Shown here piece by piece: positions 9,151 through 16,842 of a DNA stretch of 64,000 bases. The notes under the pieces are model-generated. The model had not been told where the DNA came from. It searched no databases and saw only the letters and a list, made by a program, of their open reading frames with translations. This DNA comes from Bradyrhizobium sp. (GTDB lineage Bacteria; Pseudomonadota; Alphaproteobacteria; Rhizobiales; Xanthobacteraceae). The DNA is taken from the NCBI GenBank assembly GCA_028290305.1, contig JAQGKC010000146.1, forward strand, positions 34,586 through 98,585, read 5' to 3'. The translations under genes and the position numbers were made by a program. How positions within the stretch are numbered: position 1 is the first letter of the stretch; the number at the start of each line of letters is the position of its first letter.

Positions 9151-9519
9151 CTATTGCTGCTGTTTCACGAACGCGTCATCCCTGTAGGTGGCGCCAAAAT
9201 ACACATCGATGCTGCGGACTTTATCGCCGTCGAAGCGAAAGAACTCGATGTTGCGGAATTCCTTGCCGTCATGGTTGCGGATTTTGTAAGTGATGAATGC
9301 CTCGGCGCCCTGTTCGAGGATTTTCTCGATGTCGAATGCGCCCATCCGCTCGCTGTTCGGCCAGCATTTCCTAAAATAAGCGTCCTTGTCGATGGCGTCG
9401 TCATACGGACTGGTGAAACGGAAGCCGTCGGTCAGCAATCGTTCGACGACGCCACGATCTTTTGACAGGTAGCCGGCATACATGCCCCGGATGATGGCGG
9501 ACTTGCTGTTGCTGCTCAT
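9151..9519 (-). CDS. SnoaL-like (NTF2 superfamily) protein, copy A
   Basis: A 122-residue single-domain protein with the NTF2/SnoaL pattern: helical start (MYAGYLSKDRGVVERLL), FTSPYDD, and a strand-rich end with FFRFDGDKVRSIDVYFGA. Such proteins are polyketide-cyclase-like or ligand-binding folds, often of unknown activity. Its start overlaps the stop of the upstream GST gene by 4 bases (ATGA), so translation is coupled. It is closely similar to the protein at 10191-10562 on the other side of the GST gene. Confidence 0.85.
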   Translation of the reverse strand: MSSNSKSAIIRGMYAGYLSKDRGVVERLLTDGFRFTSPYDDAIDKDAYFRKCWPNSERMGAFDIEKILEQGAEAFITYKIRNHDGKEFRNIEFFRFDGDKVRSIDVYFGATYRDDAFVKQQQ

Positions 9520-10175
9520 GCCGATGCCTCCTTCGGGAACATATGGAAATAAGGTTCTGCTTCCTTGACCACGCGGGAGAAGGATGAGCGCGCCATCAGG
9601 CGGGCGAAGTAGGCGGCAACGTTCTTATGGCTATCGCCGAACGGCATCACCTGATTGGCGTAGAACAATGAAGGCGCGGCGGCGCAATCGGCGAGACTGA
9701 ACACATCGCCCATCGCCCAAGCCTGGCTTGCCATCTCGCTGTCGATCATTCGATAGGAAGTCTGCAGCCGCGCTTTGGCTTCCTCGACCCCATGCGGATC
9801 CTTTCTGTCCTGCGGGCGCATTCTATCGCCGACGATCTTTTGCATCGGTTCATGCACATAAAGGTCGTAGAAACGATCGCGCAGCCGCGTCTGCCATGCG
9901 CGGGAAAAATCCGCGGGGACGAACAGCGTCTTGCCCGGGTAATACCGATCGAGATACTCGATGATGACGGTCGATTCCGGGATGATCTGCTTCCGCGTAT
10001 CGTCACCCAGCACCGGAAACTTGCCGATCGGCCACAGCTTCAATAGCGCCGCGCGCTCGCTCTCGTTGGAGAGATCGACCATATTGGGCGTGAACGGCGT
10101 ATCGTTCTCATACAGAGCGATCAGCACCTTTTGGCAGTACGATGCCAGCGGGTGGAAATGCAACGTGAGGGACAT
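9516..10175 (-). CDS. Glutathione S-transferase family protein
   Basis: A 219-residue GST. The N-terminal thioredoxin-like domain has FHPLASYCQKVLIALYE (Ser/Cys near residues 12-14) and PIGKFPVL with the cis-Pro, followed by PESTVIIEYLDRYYP for glutathione gamma-glutamyl binding. The C-terminal helical domain contains FSLADCAAAPSLFYA, the N-capping region. It probably conjugates or reduces an electrophile; the substrate is unknown. It sits between two SnoaL paralogues in one minus-strand operon beginning at 10562, divergent from an HxlR regulator. Confidence 0.92.
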   Translation of the reverse strand: MSLTLHFHPLASYCQKVLIALYENDTPFTPNMVDLSNESERAALLKLWPIGKFPVLGDDTRKQIIPESTVIIEYLDRYYPGKTLFVPADFSRAWQTRLRDRFYDLYVHEPMQKIVGDRMRPQDRKDPHGVEEAKARLQTSYRMIDSEMASQAWAMGDVFSLADCAAAPSLFYANQVMPFGDSHKNVAAYFARLMARSSFSRVVKEAEPYFHMFPKEASA

Positions 10176-10190
10176 TCAGATGGCTCCGGA

Positions 10191-10562
10191 TTAGTTTTCG
10201 CTCTGCCTGACGAAGACGCCATTTTCGTAGGTGGCGCCGAAATAGACGTCGATGCGTTTGATCCTGTCGCCTTCGAAGGTGAAGAACTCGGTATTCCGGA
10301 AACTCCTTCCGCCTTTGGCCGTGCATCGGTAGGTCACAAAGGCCTCGTCGCCCTCGACGAAGATTTTTTCCAGCTCGTGCCGTTCGATCCAGTCGGTGCT
10401 GCGCCAGCACCGCGCGAAATATGTCGCCTTGTCGATCCCGTCGTCATAGGGACTCGTGAAGTGGAAATCTTCAGTGAGAAAATCCTCAACGGCCTTGCGG
10501 TCGTTCGAGAGGTAGGCGGCAAACATAGCACCGATGATCTCGGGCTTGCCTGGTGCGGCCAT
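10191..10562 (-). CDS. SnoaL-like (NTF2 superfamily) protein, copy B
   Basis: A 123-residue paralogue of the product at 9151-9519; both share FTSPYDD, ID(K)xxYF, and RIKRIDVYFGATY-like ends. It is the first gene of the SnoaL-GST-SnoaL operon, 15 bases before the GST start, and is divergent from the HxlR gene at 10737 with a palindromic operator candidate between them. This suggests that operon is the regulator's target. Activity unknown. Confidence 0.85.
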   Translation of the reverse strand: MAAPGKPEIIGAMFAAYLSNDRKAVEDFLTEDFHFTSPYDDGIDKATYFARCWRSTDWIERHELEKIFVEGDEAFVTYRCTAKGGRSFRNTEFFTFEGDRIKRIDVYFGATYENGVFVRQSEN

Positions 10563-10635
10563 GTCGATTCTCCCCGATGGTTCTTAAAGCAAGGCTGAAT
10601 TACCGGATTTCGCTGCGCTTCATCCGGACGATTTT

Positions 10636-10660
10636 AACCAATTGCGTTTTGCAACTGGTT
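10636..10660. promoter_or_regulatory. Predicted HxlR operator
   Basis: Inverted repeat AACCAATTGC-GTTTT-GCAACTGGTT, nine of ten arm positions matching, in the gap between the divergent SnoaL-GST-SnoaL operon and the HxlR gene. A related GTTGCA/TGCAAC inverted repeat occurs in front of the second HxlR gene at 54170-54212. Confidence 0.6.
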
Positions 10661-10736
10661 GTATGTTGGGATAACTGATGCGATATTGCAAGCGGTTTTT
10701 TCGTGGCGTTTCCGCCGCGTGTCCTGGACATCGCCG

Positions 10737-11255
10737 ATGACCGACTACCAACGCTCCGGCTGCCCGATCAATCTCACGCTGGAGGTGGTCGGCGATAAAT
10801 GGAGCTTGCTCGTCATCCGCGACATGATGTTCGGCAACCGCCGACATTTCCGTGAGCTGCTGACCAAATCCGACGAAGGCATTTCCTCCAACATCCTCGC
10901 CGACCGGCTGAAGACGCTGCTCGAGCAGGGCATCCTCACCAGGGAGGACGACCCCAGCCACAAGCAAAAGGGAATCTACTCGCTTACCGAACAGGGCATC
11001 GAATTGTTGCCGATCCTCGCCCAGATGTCGGGCTGGGGATATAAATATCTTCCCGTCAGCGAAGAGCTCGGCATCCGTGCCAAGCTGCTGAGCGAAGGCG
11101 GCCCGAACATGTGGGCCGAGTTCATGGACGAATTGCGCGAGACCCATCTCGGCGCGAAGCGAAGGAAAAAATCCGGCCCGTCCGTCGGTGAGAAACTGCA
11201 GAAGGCGTATGAGAAGGTCGTGAAGCGGAAAAAATTTTCCAGCCCACCTCCGTAA
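10737..11255 (+). CDS. HxlR family transcriptional regulator
   Basis: A 172-residue winged-helix regulator of the HxlR family. It carries the typical N-terminal CP(I) dipeptide (RSGCPINLTLEVVGDKWSLLVIRDMMFG), the recognition part FRELLTKSDEGISSNILADRLKTL and the wing LTREDDPSHKQKGIYSLTEQG. The lone Cys near residue 9 is the redox- or electrophile-sensing position in several members. ATG 10737 gives the standard N-terminus; the upstream ATG at 10659 overlaps the operator. A long basic tail (about residues 140-172) is unusual. It probably controls the divergent GST operon. Confidence 0.9.
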   Translation: MTDYQRSGCPINLTLEVVGDKWSLLVIRDMMFGNRRHFRELLTKSDEGISSNILADRLKTLLEQGILTREDDPSHKQKGIYSLTEQGIELLPILAQMSGWGYKYLPVSEELGIRAKLLSEGGPNMWAEFMDELRETHLGAKRRKKSGPSVGEKLQKAYEKVVKRKKFSSPPP

Positions 11256-11415
11256 GAGCGCGGATGAAACGCTGCTGGAATCTGCGCAGCATCACCGGCC
11301 ATTGCTCGCGCAGGATGCGAAACAACGCATAGAGGGCGCGGGCGCCGGCATTGCCGAGACACGGTCTACGGCAACGCGCTATAAGACCCATTCGATAGCA
11401 ACAAGGCGGATGGGA

Positions 11416-12204
11416 ATGACCGATAAACTTAAAAAAGTCGCGCTGGTGACCGGCGCCGCGCGTGGCATCGGGCTCGCGGTGGCGAAACGGTTTCTCGCCG
11501 AGGGCTGGCGCGTGGCGCTGCTCGATATCGAGAGTGAATTGTTAGGGAACAGCGTGGAGACACTGGCCGATGCCGGCAATACGCTGGGGCTGCATTGTGA
11601 CGTCTCTGATGCAAGCGCGGTCGCGAGCGCATTCGCCGAAATCGACCGGCGCTTCGGCAGGCTTGACGCGCTGGTCAACAACGCCGGCATCGCGGTGTTC
11701 GCGCCGCTGCTGGAGACCTCGGATGAGGATTGGAGCCGGGTGCTGGCCGTCAACCTCACCGGGCCGTTCCTTTGCACCAAGGCGGCCGCGCCGCTGATGC
11801 GCGAACATGGCGGCGGCGCGGTCGTCAATATCACGTCGATTTCGGCGGTACGCGCCTCGACGCTGCGCTCGGCTTACGGCACCAGCAAAGCCGGGCTTGC
11901 ACATCTCACCAAGCAACTCGCCGTCGAACTGGCGTCGCTCGGCATTCGCGTCAACGGCGTCGCGCCCGGTCCGGTCGAGACCGCGATGGCGAAAGCCGTC
12001 CACACGCCGGAAATCCGCGCCGATTATCACGACGCGATCCCGCTCAACCGCTACGGCCTCGAAGAAGAATTGGCGGAGGCGGTGTTCTTTTTATGCAGCG
12101 ACCGCTCAAGCTACATCACCGGACAGATTCTTGCCGTCGATGGCGGCTTCGACGCCGCCGGTATCGGATTGCCGACACTGCGGGGTGAGAGACGGAACGG
12201 GTAG
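11416..12204 (+). CDS. Short-chain dehydrogenase/reductase (SDR)
   Basis: A 262-residue classical SDR: cofactor motif TGAARGIG (about residues 12-19), NNAG near residue 90, catalytic Ser in ITSIS, and YGTSK near residue 156. It ends with GQILAVDGGFDAAG, typical of FabG-like enzymes. Asp near residue 37 (LLDIES) after the second strand suggests NAD preference. ATG 11416 is chosen over ATG 11410; GGCGG lies just upstream. No substrate can be assigned. Two hairpins follow the gene. Confidence 0.9.
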   Translation: MTDKLKKVALVTGAARGIGLAVAKRFLAEGWRVALLDIESELLGNSVETLADAGNTLGLHCDVSDASAVASAFAEIDRRFGRLDALVNNAGIAVFAPLLETSDEDWSRVLAVNLTGPFLCTKAAAPLMREHGGGAVVNITSISAVRASTLRSAYGTSKAGLAHLTKQLAVELASLGIRVNGVAPGPVETAMAKAVHTPEIRADYHDAIPLNRYGLEEELAEAVFFLCSDRSSYITGQILAVDGGFDAAGIGLPTLRGERRNG

Positions 12205-12253
12205 AACCTCGCCTGCGGGCGCTTGCGGCCGCGGTTGACCATCATTGCGCGAA

Positions 12254-12303
12254 TGGAAATGCTGACATTTCCATGACTGCATCCGTCGCGACGGACGGAT
12301 GCA
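12254..12303. repeat. Two adjacent hairpins after the SDR gene
   Basis: TGGAAATG-CTGA-CATTTCCA (12254-12273) and TGCATCCGTC-GCGACG-GACGGATGCA (12278-12303) are perfect inverted repeats back to back. Neither has a T-run, so they are not classic terminators. They may be mRNA-end structures or part of an unrecognised small RNA. Confidence 0.5.
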
Positions 12304-12376
12304 AAAATAGTATTTGTCCGCCACCATATGCGGCTGTACAACTCGGCAGCTTCTTCTCCAGTGTGAAGAGGCTAGC

Positions 12377-12688
12377 ATGAACGACTTGCACGACTTGTAT
12401 ACGTGGCTCTCCCAACAGCACCACGGCTTGCGGACCTTCCGCACTTTTCAGCAAAAACTTGACATTCTAAGCAGGGACAACCCGGAGCAACGCGCTTTGT
12501 GCCGGGTGCTGAGTGGTATCGTCGGCAGCTACATCGAAACCTTTGATGAAGAGCCGTTGCCCGTTGCGGTCGCCGACCACGCTTACCGTCGCCTGCTCGA
12601 TTTGGTGGCAAGCCTGGATTTCCGCGCCAGTGCGGACCGTCGGCTGGCCGACATCAATCGTGTCGCGGCCTGCGATTTGCGGCGTTGA
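12377..12688 (+). CDS. Hypothetical protein, 103 aa
   Basis: A 103-residue soluble protein of no family I recognise, rich in Leu, Arg and Asp and predicted mainly helical (LRTFRTFQQKLDILSRDNPEQRALCRVLSGIVGSY segment at 17-50). ATG 12377 has GAAGAGG upstream; an upstream ATG at 12314 would run through the intergenic region. Codon use resembles its neighbours. It stands alone between the SDR hairpins and a secreted protein gene. Confidence 0.6.
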   Translation: MNDLHDLYTWLSQQHHGLRTFRTFQQKLDILSRDNPEQRALCRVLSGIVGSYIETFDEEPLPVAVADHAYRRLLDLVASLDFRASADRRLADINRVAACDLRR

Positions 12689-12775
12689 TCGCGAAACCCT
12701 GCGGGGGATGCCTTGTCGCGTGACCCGCCCCTGACTAGTTGTTCCAGTCATCGGGGCGTCAAGGAGCCGCTCGCC

Positions 12776-13216
12776 ATGCAAAAGACCGGCTTAAAGATTT
12801 ATCTTGCGACGGTGCTATTGTGCGCCCTCGCCTTGTCGCCGGCGCACGCCGAGGTACGGATTCTCGCCAGTCCGGGCGGCGAGGTCGGCCCGTTCCTGGA
12901 TCTGTTCGAACGCGTGCGCGATACCGGCGAACGCGTCGTCATTGACGGACCCTGCCTGTCGGCCTGCACGTTGGTGCTGAGCGTGGTGCCGAGTGACCGC
13001 ATCTGCGTGACCCGCCGGGCGATACTGGGATTTCACGCCGCGCGATCGGTCGACAGGCGCGGCCGGATGTATGCCGAGCCGGAAGCGTCCGAGCTGGTGC
13101 TGGAGGCTTATCCCGCCGCGGTGCGGGGCTGGATCAGCCGCCGCGGCGGATTGACCTCGCGCCTGCTGTTGCTGCGAGGGCGCGAGCTCGCGGCGATCTA
13201 TCCGAGGTGCCGATAA
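12776..13216 (+). CDS. Secreted small ClpP-like periplasmic protein (COG3904-like)
   Basis: A 146-residue protein with a cleavable signal peptide ending near residue 25 (ALSPAHA). The mature part resembles the minimal ClpP/crotonase-like periplasmic proteins of Rhizobiales: a first strand (VRILASPGGEVGPFLDLF), then GPCLSACTLVL with the Ser in the nucleophile position near residue 60, and LGFHAARS with the His about 26 residues later. Four Cys residues in the mature part (CLSAC, RIC, RCR) could form disulphides. Whether it is a protease is not established. Confidence 0.65.
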   Translation: MQKTGLKIYLATVLLCALALSPAHAEVRILASPGGEVGPFLDLFERVRDTGERVVIDGPCLSACTLVLSVVPSDRICVTRRAILGFHAARSVDRRGRMYAEPEASELVLEAYPAAVRGWISRRGGLTSRLLLLRGRELAAIYPRCR

Positions 13217-13351
13217 GCGATCGACCGTTCATCAGGCAGTGGCCCTAGAGCATTGAAATTCTTCTTGCCGCCGGGATTGTCGAAGCAATTCGCGTTTTCG
13301 TCCGAATCCTTCGCTGGCGCAGCATGACCTTTCCAGCTCAAACGCCTAGGT

Positions 13352-13383
13352 TGTACGGCGCGGCGATGGTCCGGCGCCGTACA
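13352..13383. repeat. Inverted repeat before the glycine-rich protein gene
   Basis: Perfect 10-bp arms TGTACGGCGC and GCGCCGTACA with a 12-nt loop, about 40 bases upstream of the start at 13424. It could be an operator or a leader hairpin; no T-run follows. Confidence 0.5.
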
Positions 13384-13423
13384 CACCGCTCAAACTCAAC
13401 ACCGGATCGGGGAGTGTTACGTC

Positions 13424-13717
13424 ATGTCGGGAATGCTCATCAATCTGATCATCCAGATCATCAGCGGCGCCGTCGGCGGAAATGTCGCCGCGGGCGCAGC
13501 CAAGAATATCGATCTCGGTACGCTTGGAAACACCATCGCGGGCGCAGTTGGCGGCGGCATCGGGGGACAGATCCTCGGCATGCTGATTCCATTGCTCGCC
13601 AATACAGCCTCGACGCCGGATATCGGCAGCATCATCGGTCAGGTGGCCGGCGGCGGCGTTGCGGGTGCCGTTCTCACGGCGATCGTCGGCGCCATCAAGA
13701 ACAAGTCAGCAGCCTGA
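13424..13717 (+). CDS. Glycine-rich hydrophobic small protein, 97 aa
   Basis: A 97-residue protein made almost entirely of Gly/Ala/Ile/Leu segments (LIIQIISGAVGGNV, NTIAGAVGGGIGGQILGMLIPLLA, IIGQVAGGGVAGAVLTAIVGAI) and a short Lys-rich C-terminus. It resembles a small conserved rhizobial protein of unknown function; its composition recalls membrane-inserting glycine-zipper proteins. ATG 13424 follows GGGAGTG. No immunity or transport gene is adjacent, so a bacteriocin role is not supported. Confidence 0.65.
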   Translation: MSGMLINLIIQIISGAVGGNVAAGAAKNIDLGTLGNTIAGAVGGGIGGQILGMLIPLLANTASTPDIGSIIGQVAGGGVAGAVLTAIVGAIKNKSAA

Positions 13718-13870
13718 TCGATTCTGAGATCATGAGCGAAGCGGGGCACGAATAAGTGCCTCGCTGGAGCGCGTTAACAATCGTGAATGCGCTGAGACGC
13801 ACTCCGATGGGTGCGGCTTGCCGATGAGTGCGGCTTGCCGACCAATGCTGCCTGGCATGCCGATGAGAGA

Positions 13871-14281
13871 TCATCCCTCCATCGGGACGTTCACCATCCA
13901 GGGGATGCCGAACTGATCGACGCACATGCCGAATCCCTTGGAGAAGAAGGTCTTCGCGAACGGCATGTTGACACTGCCCCCTTCGCAAAGCGCGTTGAAC
14001 TTGCGCTCAGCCTCGGCGGGGTCGCCGACCGTCAGCGAGACCGAAAAGCCCTGCGGCTTATGGAAATGTTCCGGAGGCGCGTCCGACGCCATCAGCACTT
14101 GGCCGTCGATCGAAATCCTGCCGTGCATGATCTTCTTCTTCCGCTCGGGCGGCGACGGCATCGACTCCGGCGCCTCCTCATTTCGGAACATCGCCTCGAT
14201 CTTTGCGCCGAGCACCTTCTCGTAGAACTTGAACGCCGCTTCGCAATTGCCGTCGTAAAACAGATAGGGATTGATCTGCAT
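13871..14281 (-). CDS. VOC/PhnB-like glyoxalase-fold protein
   Basis: A 136-residue vicinal-oxygen-chelate protein of the PhnB (3-demethylubiquinone-type) group: INPYLFYDGNCEAAFKFYEKVLGA at the start, HGRISIDGQVLMASDAPPE in the middle and CVDQFGIPWMVNVP at the end. These proteins commonly accompany DGPF and SRPBCC genes in ECF-controlled clusters; the substrate is unknown. It is the last gene of the DoxX-SRPBCC-VOC operon, 39 bases after the SRPBCC gene, and its leader GGAGCAAGCC-ATG is identical to that of the DoxX gene. Confidence 0.88.
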   Translation of the reverse strand: MQINPYLFYDGNCEAAFKFYEKVLGAKIEAMFRNEEAPESMPSPPERKKKIMHGRISIDGQVLMASDAPPEHFHKPQGFSVSLTVGDPAEAERKFNALCEGGSVNMPFAKTFFSKGFGMCVDQFGIPWMVNVPMEG

Positions 14282-14320
14282 GGCTTGCTCCTTTGGGTGG
14301 TGGACGCTTGAAGTATCCGA

Positions 14321-14857
14321 TTATTTCTCGGTGAGCTGTTTCAGATTGGCGAGACCGATTTCAAAATCCTTGCCGACCATGTTGTCCACGTTCATGAACA
14401 GATGCATGAGCTTTCCCATGAACGGCAGCGGACCATGCATGAGCCACGTCAGATTGGTGGCATCGCCCTGCGGCAGCATTGTGAATTCGGCGGTGTTGTG
14501 TCCCTCGAACGGCTTAAAGAAATCGAGTTTGATGACGATTTTCGCCGGCATTGCCGCGTCCAGAATTTCCATGCGGCCGGAGCCGACATTGTTGTTGCCG
14601 TCCCACGCATAGACCGCGCCCTTGCCGCTCTCCGCGCCGCTATAGGTGCGCTTCATCGCGGGATCCTTTTTCTCATAAGGCGACCAGGTGACCCACTGAT
14701 GAAAATCGTTGATCAGCGGAAAGATTTTGTCCGGTGGCGCCTGGACCGTGGTCGCGCGCCGGACGCTGAACGTATCCGGCTTGGTGGCGGCGAGGATGAG
14801 GACGATCGCAATGGCGACCGCGAGTACGATGGCGACGATGGCAATGATCTCGAACAT
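14321..14857 (-). CDS. SRPBCC (START-like) protein with N-terminal membrane anchor
   Basis: A 178-residue protein starting MFEIIAIVAIVLAVAIAIVL, one membrane helix (residues 3-22), followed by an SRPBCC ligand-binding domain (RRATTVQAPPDKIFPLINDFHQWVTWSPYEKKDPAM and the usual GPLPFMGKLMHLF end). ATG 14857 puts the helix at the N-terminus; the upstream ATG 14893 adds 12 residues. It lies 37 bases after the DoxX gene and before a VOC gene, in a probable ECF42-driven operon. Ligand unknown. Confidence 0.85.
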   Translation of the reverse strand: MFEIIAIVAIVLAVAIAIVLILAATKPDTFSVRRATTVQAPPDKIFPLINDFHQWVTWSPYEKKDPAMKRTYSGAESGKGAVYAWDGNNNVGSGRMEILDAAMPAKIVIKLDFFKPFEGHNTAEFTMLPQGDATNLTWLMHGPLPFMGKLMHLFMNVDNMVGKDFEIGLANLKQLTEK

Positions 14858-14894
14858 GGAAAACTCCGTTTCTGTAAATAGGCGGCCAAGCAAG

Positions 14895-15308
14895 TCAACG
14901 CGACAGCGGGATCAGCTCGCGCAAGCTCCTGTAACGCAGCCAGAGCCCGCCCCACAGCATCAGACCGAGATAAAACCCGAACAGCACGTGGCTGAACAGC
15001 GGACTGCCGATCCGCACATGCGATGCCATGGCGCCGCCGAGATAGCCGGTCAGCAGGATTGCGCCGAGGATCGAGGTGGGCGGGATCGCATAAAGGATGG
15101 TGCAGGCGACAGTGATGAAGCCGAGGCTGCGTGCGAGAACTTCGCTCGAACCATAGCCCATCCGGTCCATCGTTTCGGTAACCACCGGCCATGGCACCAG
15201 CTTGATGGCGCCATCGAACAACAGAAACACGATAACGAGGCCGCTGAGGGCGCGGCCGGTCCAAAGCGCTGACTTGGAGACCGGTGCGGTGTCCGCAATC
15301 GTCGGCAT
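14895..15308 (-). CDS. DoxX family membrane protein
   Basis: A 137-residue protein with four membrane helices (around residues 15-35, 50-75, 77-95, 105-125), with AIKLVPWPVVTETMDRMGY in the first loop as in DoxX-like proteins. DoxX relatives affect quinone or thiol stress responses; the precise role here is unknown. ATG 15308 follows GGAGCAAGCC, the same leader as the downstream VOC gene. An ECF42-type promoter motif ends 32 bases before it, so it heads a probable sigma-controlled operon. Confidence 0.88.
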   Translation of the reverse strand: MPTIADTAPVSKSALWTGRALSGLVIVFLLFDGAIKLVPWPVVTETMDRMGYGSSEVLARSLGFITVACTILYAIPPTSILGAILLTGYLGGAMASHVRIGSPLFSHVLFGFYLGLMLWGGLWLRYRSLRELIPLSR

Positions 15309-15339
15309 GGCTTGCTCCATTGGTGATGCTCAACCCATA

Positions 15340-15366
15340 GACGAACGGGGCAAACGCAATCCGACA
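15340..15366 (-). promoter_or_regulatory. Predicted ECF42-type promoter before the DoxX-SRPBCC-VOC operon
   Basis: Minus strand TGTCGG (15366-15361), 14 nt, GTTCGTC ending at 15340; the spacing is the same as at the other three sites. Its end is 32 bases from the ATG at 15308. Confidence 0.7.
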
Positions 15367-15402
15367 GGGAGCGACAATATTTTTCGAATGCACTGCGGGA
15401 GC

Positions 15403-15540
15403 GTGCCCCGGATACCGCACAGCGCGCCGCGCCGACGGCGTGATGCGCTGCCGATCCGGGGTCCATGGCTGCACCACGAAAGTGTGGGTCCCGGCGCTGC
15501 GGCGCACCGCCGAAGAGGTGCTGCACCGCGTCCGGGACAC
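15403..15540. repeat. GTCCCGGACGCGGTGCAGC-type palindromic repeat
   Basis: Read on the minus strand it begins GTGTCCCGGACGCGGTGCAG and ends with a matching CCGGGGCAC, with internal GC-rich inverted repeats. The first 19 bases recur at the repeat between gap and pgk (36333-36437). Confidence 0.7.
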
Positions 15541-15573
15541 CGTGCCAGCGCGTTGCTCCCCTTAGGAAAGGGC

Positions 15574-16842
15574 CTACTTCCCTGCCTTCGCGCGCGGCTG
15601 GCTGTCGCGCATCAGGCGGTCGAGATGCATGCGGATATGGGCGGCTTCGGCCGAGGTGTTGGCGAGCGCGATGGCGCGGTCGAACGCGACGCGCGCTTCG
15701 TCGTTGCGGCCGAGTTGCATCAGGAACGCGCCACGCACGCCAAAGAAATGAAAATAATTCGAGAGCCGCTCACCCAACGGTTCGATCATCTCCAGCGCCG
15801 CCTCGGGGCCACGCACCTTGGACACCGCAACCGCGCGATTGAGCGTCACCACCGGCGACGGCTGCATGATTTCGAGCGTGCCATAAAGCAGATCGATCTG
15901 GGTCCAATCGGTGTCTTCGGGCTTGGCGGCGCGAGCATGCAGGGCTGCGATCGCCGCCTGAACCTGATAGGGCCCGCTGCGGTGATGGCGCATCGCCTTG
16001 TCGATCAGCGCCAGCCCCTCCGCGATCATCTTCTGATTCCACAACGAGCGATCCTGATCGTCGAGCAGCACCAACGCACCCTCGGCGTCAAAGCGCGCGG
16101 CGGCACGGGCATGCTGCAGCAGCAACAGCGCCGTCAGTCCCATGATCTCGGGTTCACTCTGGAACAGCCGCAGCAACAACCGCGCCAGGCGGATGGCCTC
16201 CTCGCACAGGGGTGCGCGGATCTCGGCGGTATCTCCGCTGGCGGAATAGCCTTCGTTGAAAATCAGATAGACCATCGCGGCGACCGAGGAGAGCCGCTCG
16301 GTGCGCTCCACGGCGCCTGGCGTCTCGAACGGCACATCGGCACCGGCAACGCGCGCTTTCGCCCGCGTGATACGCTGCTCCATCGCCGCCTCGGAGACCA
16401 GGAAGGCGCGCGCGATCTGCTTGACGGTCAGGCCGGAGACGATGCGCAGCGCCAGCGCGATCTGTTGCGTCGCCGGCAGATCGGGGTGGCAGCAGATGAA
16501 CAGCAGCCGCAGGATGTCGTCGCGATAATGCGAGCCGTCGAGCCGTTCGGCCAACGCGTCTTCGGCGTCGTCGAGATCGGAGATTGCCTCGTCCTCGGGC
16601 AGCGGCTCCTGTTTGCTGCGGCGCCTGATATCGTCGATCGCGACATTGCGCCCGACCATGATAAGCCACGCCGCGGGATCGCGTGGCGGGCCGTTTTGCG
16701 GCCAGCTTTTCAGCGCGCGCAAGGATGCGTTCTGGAACGCCTCCTCGGCGGTGTCGAGATTGCGGAAATAGCGCAGCAGCGCGCCGACCGCCTGGGGACG
16801 CGCGGAAGTCAGCGCCGCATCGATCCAGGCGGTGTCGGTCAC
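15574..16842 (-). CDS. ECF42-type RNA polymerase sigma factor with C-terminal TPR-like extension
   Basis: A 422-residue sigma factor: sigma-2 region (AVGALLRYFRNLDTAEEAFQNASLRALKSW, then DPAAWLIMVGRNVAIDDIRRR), sigma-4 region (TQQIALALRIVSGLTVKQIARAFLVSEAAMEQRITRAK), and a long helical extension (about residues 185-422) with TPR-like repeats such as VTLNRAVAVSKVRGPEAALEMI and ARVAFDRAIALA. This layout and the adjacent DGPF gene define the ECF42 group, which lacks a classical anti-sigma factor. GTG 16842 overlaps the DGPF stop (GTGA), so translation is coupled. It probably drives its own operon and three other in-window promoters. Confidence 0.92.
   Translation of the reverse strand: MTDTAWIDAALTSARPQAVGALLRYFRNLDTAEEAFQNASLRALKSWPQNGPPRDPAAWLIMVGRNVAIDDIRRRSKQEPLPEDEAISDLDDAEDALAERLDGSHYRDDILRLLFICCHPDLPATQQIALALRIVSGLTVKQIARAFLVSEAAMEQRITRAKARVAGADVPFETPGAVERTERLSSVAAMVYLIFNEGYSASGDTAEIRAPLCEEAIRLARLLLRLFQSEPEIMGLTALLLLQHARAAARFDAEGALVLLDDQDRSLWNQKMIAEGLALIDKAMRHHRSGPYQVQAAIAALHARAAKPEDTDWTQIDLLYGTLEIMQPSPVVTLNRAVAVSKVRGPEAALEMIEPLGERLSNYFHFFGVRGAFLMQLGRNDEARVAFDRAIALANTSAEAAHIRMHLDRLMRDSQPRAKAGK

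Noticed and set aside
13424..13717. Glycine-rich peptide as a bacteriocin
   Set aside because: No immunity, processing or export genes nearby; composition alone is not enough.
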